Under the pieces are notes generated by a model that was given only the letters and a program-made list of their open reading frames with translations, made no database searches and was not told where the DNA came from. The translations under genes were made by a program, and so were the position numbers. From contig CABUPJ010000027.1 of NCBI GenBank assembly GCA_902493335.1, positions 1 through 45,339 on the forward strand: 45,339 nucleotides of DNA, given 5' to 3'. Shown piece after piece: positions 42,297-45,339 of the stretch (within the stretch, counting starts at the first letter, position 1; each line of letters opens with the position of its first letter). This stretch comes from an uncultured Porphyromonadaceae bacterium (GTDB lineage: Bacteria; Bacteroidota; Bacteroidia; Bacteroidales; Muribaculaceae).

Positions 42297-42341
42297 CAGC
42301 CGAGAAACAAATACACGGGATTATAATATACATATGTATAA

Positions 42342-43124
42342 ATGAACAAAATCATTGAAAAAGAATACTTTTCAGAGCGTGTCGTCAAGCTCGTCGTCGA
42401 AGCGCCGCTGATAGCGCGTTCGCGCCGTCCGGGTCACTTCGTCATCGTGCGCTGCGGCGACAAAGGCGAGCGCATACCGCTGACAATCGCCGATGCCGAC
42501 GTCAAGGCCGGCACCATCACGCTCGTCGTCCAGGCCGTCGGAGCCTCGACCGAAGCCATCTGTGCCCTCAGTCCGGGCGACTGCCTGACCGACGTCGCCG
42601 GCCCACTCGGACGCGCCACCGACGTGTCGCGATGCGGCACAGTCGTCTGCTGCGGAGGCGGCGTGGGCGTCGCTCCCCTCCTCCCGATCATCAGGGCCAT
42701 GAAAGCCTCGGGCAACCGCGTCATCAGCGTCCTCGCCGCCCGCAACAAAGACCTTATAATACTCGAAGATCAGGTGCGCGACTCGTCTGACGAGGTCATC
42801 ATCATGACCGACGACGGCAGCTCGGGCCGCAAAGGCCTCGTCACCGACGGCGTCGAGGAAGTCCTCCGCCGCGAGCATGTCGACAAAGTCGTCACTATCG
42901 GCCCCGCCATAATGATGAAATTTGTCTCGCTCCTGACAAAACGCTACGACGTGCCGACAATCTGCTCGCTCAACACCATCATGGTCGACGGCACAGGCAT
43001 GTGCGGCGCCTGCCGCGTCACTGTCGGCGGCAAGATGCGCTTTGTCTGCGTCGACGGCCCCGAGTTCGACGCCCATCAGGTCGACTTCGACGAGATGATG
43101 ATGCGCATGAAGGCTTACAACTAA
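42342..43124 (+). CDS. nfnA: Nfn small subunit (ferredoxin-NADP reductase-like)
   Basis: The 260-residue flavoprotein fits the sulfide/dihydroorotate dehydrogenase-type family. The FAD domain has RPGHFVIVRCGDKGERIPLTI, the NAD domain CGGGVGVAPLLPI (104-116), and the C terminus a [2Fe-2S] site with DGTGMCGACRVTV and FVC (Cys221, Cys224, Cys236). With the large subunit it forms the NADH-dependent reduced ferredoxin:NADP oxidoreductase, which uses electron bifurcation. It is 21 bases before the partner gene. It could also be the accessory subunit of a glutamate synthase-like enzyme. Confidence 0.85.
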   Translation: MNKIIEKEYFSERVVKLVVEAPLIARSRRPGHFVIVRCGDKGERIPLTIADADVKAGTITLVVQAVGASTEAICALSPGDCLTDVAGPLGRATDVSRCGTVVCCGGGVGVAPLLPIIRAMKASGNRVISVLAARNKDLIILEDQVRDSSDEVIIMTDDGSSGRKGLVTDGVEEVLRREHVDKVVTIGPAIMMKFVSLLTKRYDVPTICSLNTIMVDGTGMCGACRVTVGGKMRFVCVDGPEFDAHQVDFDEMMMRMKAYN

Positions 43125-43145
43125 TCCTATCGAAATCTTATCGCA

Positions 43146-44627
43146 ATGGAATATAAGGAAACTCAAGCATATAAGATGGCTCCGCGCGACGACGCCTGGC
43201 GCGAGGAACTGCGTCAGGCCATGAGTGCCCGCGACCGCTCGGCCATCGCCCGCGTCGTGATGCCGGCGCTCGACCCCGCCGTCCGGGTCACCTGCAACGA
43301 AGAGGTCAACCGCGGCCTCGACCGCTCTCAGGCCATCCTCGAGGCAACCCGTTGCCTCGACTGCCCCGACCCGCAGTGTATCACAGGCTGCCCCGTGAGC
43401 ATCAACATCCCCGGCTTCATCAAAAACATACAGCGCGGCGACTTCGCCCGCGCCACCGCCGTCATCAAGGCCACAAGCGCCCTCCCCGCCGTCTGCGGCC
43501 GCGTATGCCCCCAGGAAAAACAGTGCGAGAGCCGCTGCATATATAATAAGATGAAGAAAGAACCTGTCGCCATCGGCTACCTCGAACGCTTCGCCGCCGA
43601 CACAGCCCGCCGCGACGCAGCCTCAACCGCCGCCCCGCGGCACGAGGCCTCAAACGGCATAAAGGTCGCCGTCGCCGGCTCAGGACCCGCCGGACTCTCT
43701 TTCGCCGGAGAGATGGCCCGCCGCGGCTTCGACGTCACCGTCTTCGAAGCCCTTCACGAAATCGGCGGCGTTCTCAAATACGGCATCCCCGAATTCCGTC
43801 TGCCCAACAGCGTCGTCGACGCCGAGCTCGACTCCCTGCGGGCCATGGGCGTCAGATTCGTCACCGACACCGTCATCGGCCGCACCCTCAGCCACGACGA
43901 CCTCCTCGCCGACGGTTTCAGAAGCATCTTCGTCGCCTCGGGCGCCGGCCTGCCCCGCTTCATGGGCATACCCGGCGAAAATCTCATCGGCATCATGTCG
44001 AGCAACGAATACCTCACCCGCATCAACCTCATGAGCGCCGGCCGAGGCGGCATGACCCCCGTCACGCGCGGACGGCGCGTCGCCGTCATCGGCGGCGGCA
44101 ACACAGCGATGGACAGTGTCCGCACAGCCCGGCGCATGGGAGCCGAACGCGCCATGATTGTCTACCGCCGCAGCCTCGACGAGATGCCCGCGCGCGCCGA
44201 AGAAGTACGTCACGCCATCGAGGAAGGCGTCGAGTTCCTCACCCTTGCCAACCCCGTCGAATATATCGGCGACGAACGCGGCCGCGTTGTAGCCATGAAG
44301 ATACAGCGCATGGAGCTTGGCGAACCCGACGAAAGCGGACGCCGCAGTCCCGTTCCTGTCGAAGGCGCTGTCGACACAATCGAAGTCGACGAAGTCATCG
44401 TCAGCGTCGGCGTCTCGCCCAACCCGCTCATCCCATCGTCGGTCGACGGTCTTGAAGTGACACGCCGCGGCACGATTGCCGTCAGCGACGCCATGCAGTC
44501 ATCCGTTCCCGTCATCTTCGCCGGCGGCGACATCGTCAGAGGCGGCGCCACCGTCATCCTCGCCATGGGCGACGGACGCCATGCAGCCGCATCTATGGCC
44601 GATTATCTGCTGTCCGTCAACAGCTGA
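43146..44627 (+). CDS. nfnB: Nfn large subunit (GltA/GltD-like glutamate synthase family)
   Basis: The 493-residue protein carries eight N-terminal Cys for two [4Fe-4S] clusters (70, 73, 78, 82 and 117, 121, 127, 131). FAD-binding AGSGPAGLSFAG starts near 177, and the NADP-binding IGGGNTAMDSVRTARR is in the middle. The end has a second FAD motif (VIFAGGDIVRGGATVILAMG). It pairs with the small subunit before it. The family also includes the glutamate synthase small chain, but the adjacent NfnA-like gene and lack of a large synthase gene favour Nfn. Confidence 0.87.
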   Translation: MEYKETQAYKMAPRDDAWREELRQAMSARDRSAIARVVMPALDPAVRVTCNEEVNRGLDRSQAILEATRCLDCPDPQCITGCPVSINIPGFIKNIQRGDFARATAVIKATSALPAVCGRVCPQEKQCESRCIYNKMKKEPVAIGYLERFAADTARRDAASTAAPRHEASNGIKVAVAGSGPAGLSFAGEMARRGFDVTVFEALHEIGGVLKYGIPEFRLPNSVVDAELDSLRAMGVRFVTDTVIGRTLSHDDLLADGFRSIFVASGAGLPRFMGIPGENLIGIMSSNEYLTRINLMSAGRGGMTPVTRGRRVAVIGGGNTAMDSVRTARRMGAERAMIVYRRSLDEMPARAEEVRHAIEEGVEFLTLANPVEYIGDERGRVVAMKIQRMELGEPDESGRRSPVPVEGAVDTIEVDEVIVSVGVSPNPLIPSSVDGLEVTRRGTIAVSDAMQSSVPVIFAGGDIVRGGATVILAMGDGRHAAASMADYLLSVNS

Positions 44628-44636
44628 CAGACAACC

Positions 44637-44661
44637 CTGTTTTAAAAAAACTTTAAAACAG
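44637..44661 (+). terminator. AT-rich hairpin after nfnB
   Basis: CTGTTTTAAA (44637-44646) pairs perfectly with TTTAAAACAG (44652-44661), loop AAAAC. There is no strong U tract after it, so termination is only probable. Confidence 0.45.
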
Positions 44662-44716
44662 CCATAGCCTCGTACAGAGCGCGGCAACGTCATTTTTGTA
44701 TTTTTTTACAAAAGAA

Positions 44717-44875
44717 TTTGCACGACTGATAAAAATTCAATAATTTTGTATCGGTTATCTAAGAAAATGACAATTTGCTAACTCAAGCGAACCGTTTTTT
44801 CAAAATATATATGTTTTTATAGATTGTAGATTATTAGAGGGCTCTATCGGGAGATACAGCCCTTTTAACTTTTTT
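44717..44875 (+). ncRNA. Candidate small RNA transcription unit
   Basis: A full promoter (TTTG 44717-44720, TAATTTTG 44741-44748, 20-base spacing from the TTG) is followed about 90 bases later by an intrinsic terminator. Its stem is AGGGCT-C-TATC (44838-44848) with GATA-C-AGCCCT (44853-44863), and then a T-rich tail to 44875. The predicted transcript is about 120 bases. No gene fits inside; the only small frame (ATGACAATTTGCTAA at 44767-44781) has four codons. The transcript carries one copy of the 18-base repeat (44810-44827). Confidence 0.6.
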
Positions 44876-44949
44876 ATACACACCATCCCCGCCAAAACAA
44901 AAATATCTTCCGAACCCGAAGCAGGGTTGCCGCCTATGCATTTAAAGCA
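44876..44949. other. Spacer between the small RNA and the right array
   Basis: AT-rich spacer with no gene, hairpin or promoter that I can support. Confidence 0.5.
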
Positions 44950-45136
44950 GCATCAGCGGCGGCTTAGAGCGAGGACTTCAGTCCTCGCAGCTAACTCTTT
45001 GATTCCAAGGGCTGAAGCCCTTGGTCCATATCACCTGCAAGGCGATGATTTTACTGATAGCCGCGTAGGCCGAGGCGCTTAGGCGCCGGCCTGCGCGGTA
45101 AGAGCGATAATAGATTTATTGCGTTTGAAAAACGCA
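44950..45136. repeat. Right hairpin array (inverted copy of the left array)
   Basis: From left to right: hairpin GCGAGGAC/GTCCTCGC (44969-44988), palindrome-like hairpin at 45005-45024, an ATCACC/GGCGAT hairpin (about 45030-45046), the long GC-rich stem (45061-45098) and TGCGTTT/AAACGCA (45120-45136). Positions 45005-45136 are the reverse complement of 1-132 with few changes. The segment 44950-45046 (reverse complement) also aligns with 396-490. Confidence 0.85.
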
Positions 45137-45339
45137 GACATTCTTCCACAACAAAGCTTTAAAAACCTTCTGTTCACGATTGTGCATTGACTCAATCTTC
45201 TGTTCTTATGCCCTTATGTTCTTTTGTTCTGTCGAGAATTAACCATTCTAAAATTGCACCATAATACGCTTTTAGCCACAAAACCCGCCAAACGGTGACT
45301 TACCTTTGCAACACCGATGAAAAGCGCAATCTACACATA
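45137..45339 (+). promoter_or_regulatory. Promoter near the window edge, downstream gene not covered
   Basis: TACCTTTG (45301-45308) fits the TAnnTTTG -7 element; no clear -33 element is seen. An ATG at 45317 opens a frame that reaches the window end after seven full codons, too short to identify. The rest of the stretch contains no gene that I can support. Confidence 0.35.

Noticed and set aside
45317..45339. Gene starting at 45317
   Set aside because: Only seven full codons are visible and the ATG is very close to the promoter, so a gene cannot be supported.

Overview
The window looks like a chromosomal segment from a Bacteroidales bacterium, most like the Muribaculaceae. Supporting signs are SusC/SusD-type outer-membrane glycan uptake genes, Bacteroidetes-type promoters (TAnnTTTG with an upstream TTG about 19-20 bases away) in front of many units, little use of Shine-Dalgarno sites, the long Bacteroidetes-type IspG, DUF4831 and DUF3108 proteins, and a GC-rich coding bias. 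The family assignment is an inference; no rRNA is present.

Layout. 1-584 is a gene-free array of hairpins. 585-6307 is a tight minus-strand operon (Wzi-like outer-membrane protein, lipocalin-like lipoprotein, LegB-like nucleotide-sugar dehydratase, ATP-grasp enzyme, NeuB-family synthase, ZIP metal transporter) that probably makes and exports a nonulosonate-type surface sugar. 6362-13738 is a long minus-strand housekeeping run (thymidine kinase, YhcH-type protein, DUF3108 protein, sigma-54, PAP2-like protein, PurE, IspG, M16 protease). 13901-15243 is an AT-rich two-gene module, a winged-helix protein plus a nucleotidyltransferase of AbiE-like design, with a 46-bp palindrome over its promoter. 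15286-19797 holds a YitT-like membrane protein, a ricin-type lectin-like protein, a MarR-GNAT fusion, panB, a cupin and two small proteins. 19836-20276 is a tRNA-Gly, tRNA-Gly, tRNA-Leu operon with promoter and terminator. 20373-25844 carries cardiolipin synthase, NAD(P)HX repair enzyme, DUF4831 protein, a short SSB and proC.

25898-39490 is a complete polysaccharide utilization locus: a membrane-spanning one-component regulator, secreted GH16 and GH3 enzymes, SusC, SusD and a surface glycan-binding lipoprotein with two tandem carbohydrate-binding-like modules. GH16 (laminarinase-like) plus GH3 points to a beta-1,3-glucan such as laminarin as substrate. 39639-44627 carries an SDR oxidoreductase, a PadR/PspC pair and the two Nfn (ferredoxin:NADP oxidoreductase) subunits.

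44628-45339 is gene-free. It holds a candidate small RNA and a second hairpin array that is an inverted copy of the first, so the whole window is bracketed by inverted repeats of about 130 bp. The least familiar signals are these modular hairpin arrays, in which one whole stem is replaced while shape and position are kept, the AT-rich module with its giant palindrome and bracketing 15-bp repeats, and the orphan transcription unit near 44741-44875.
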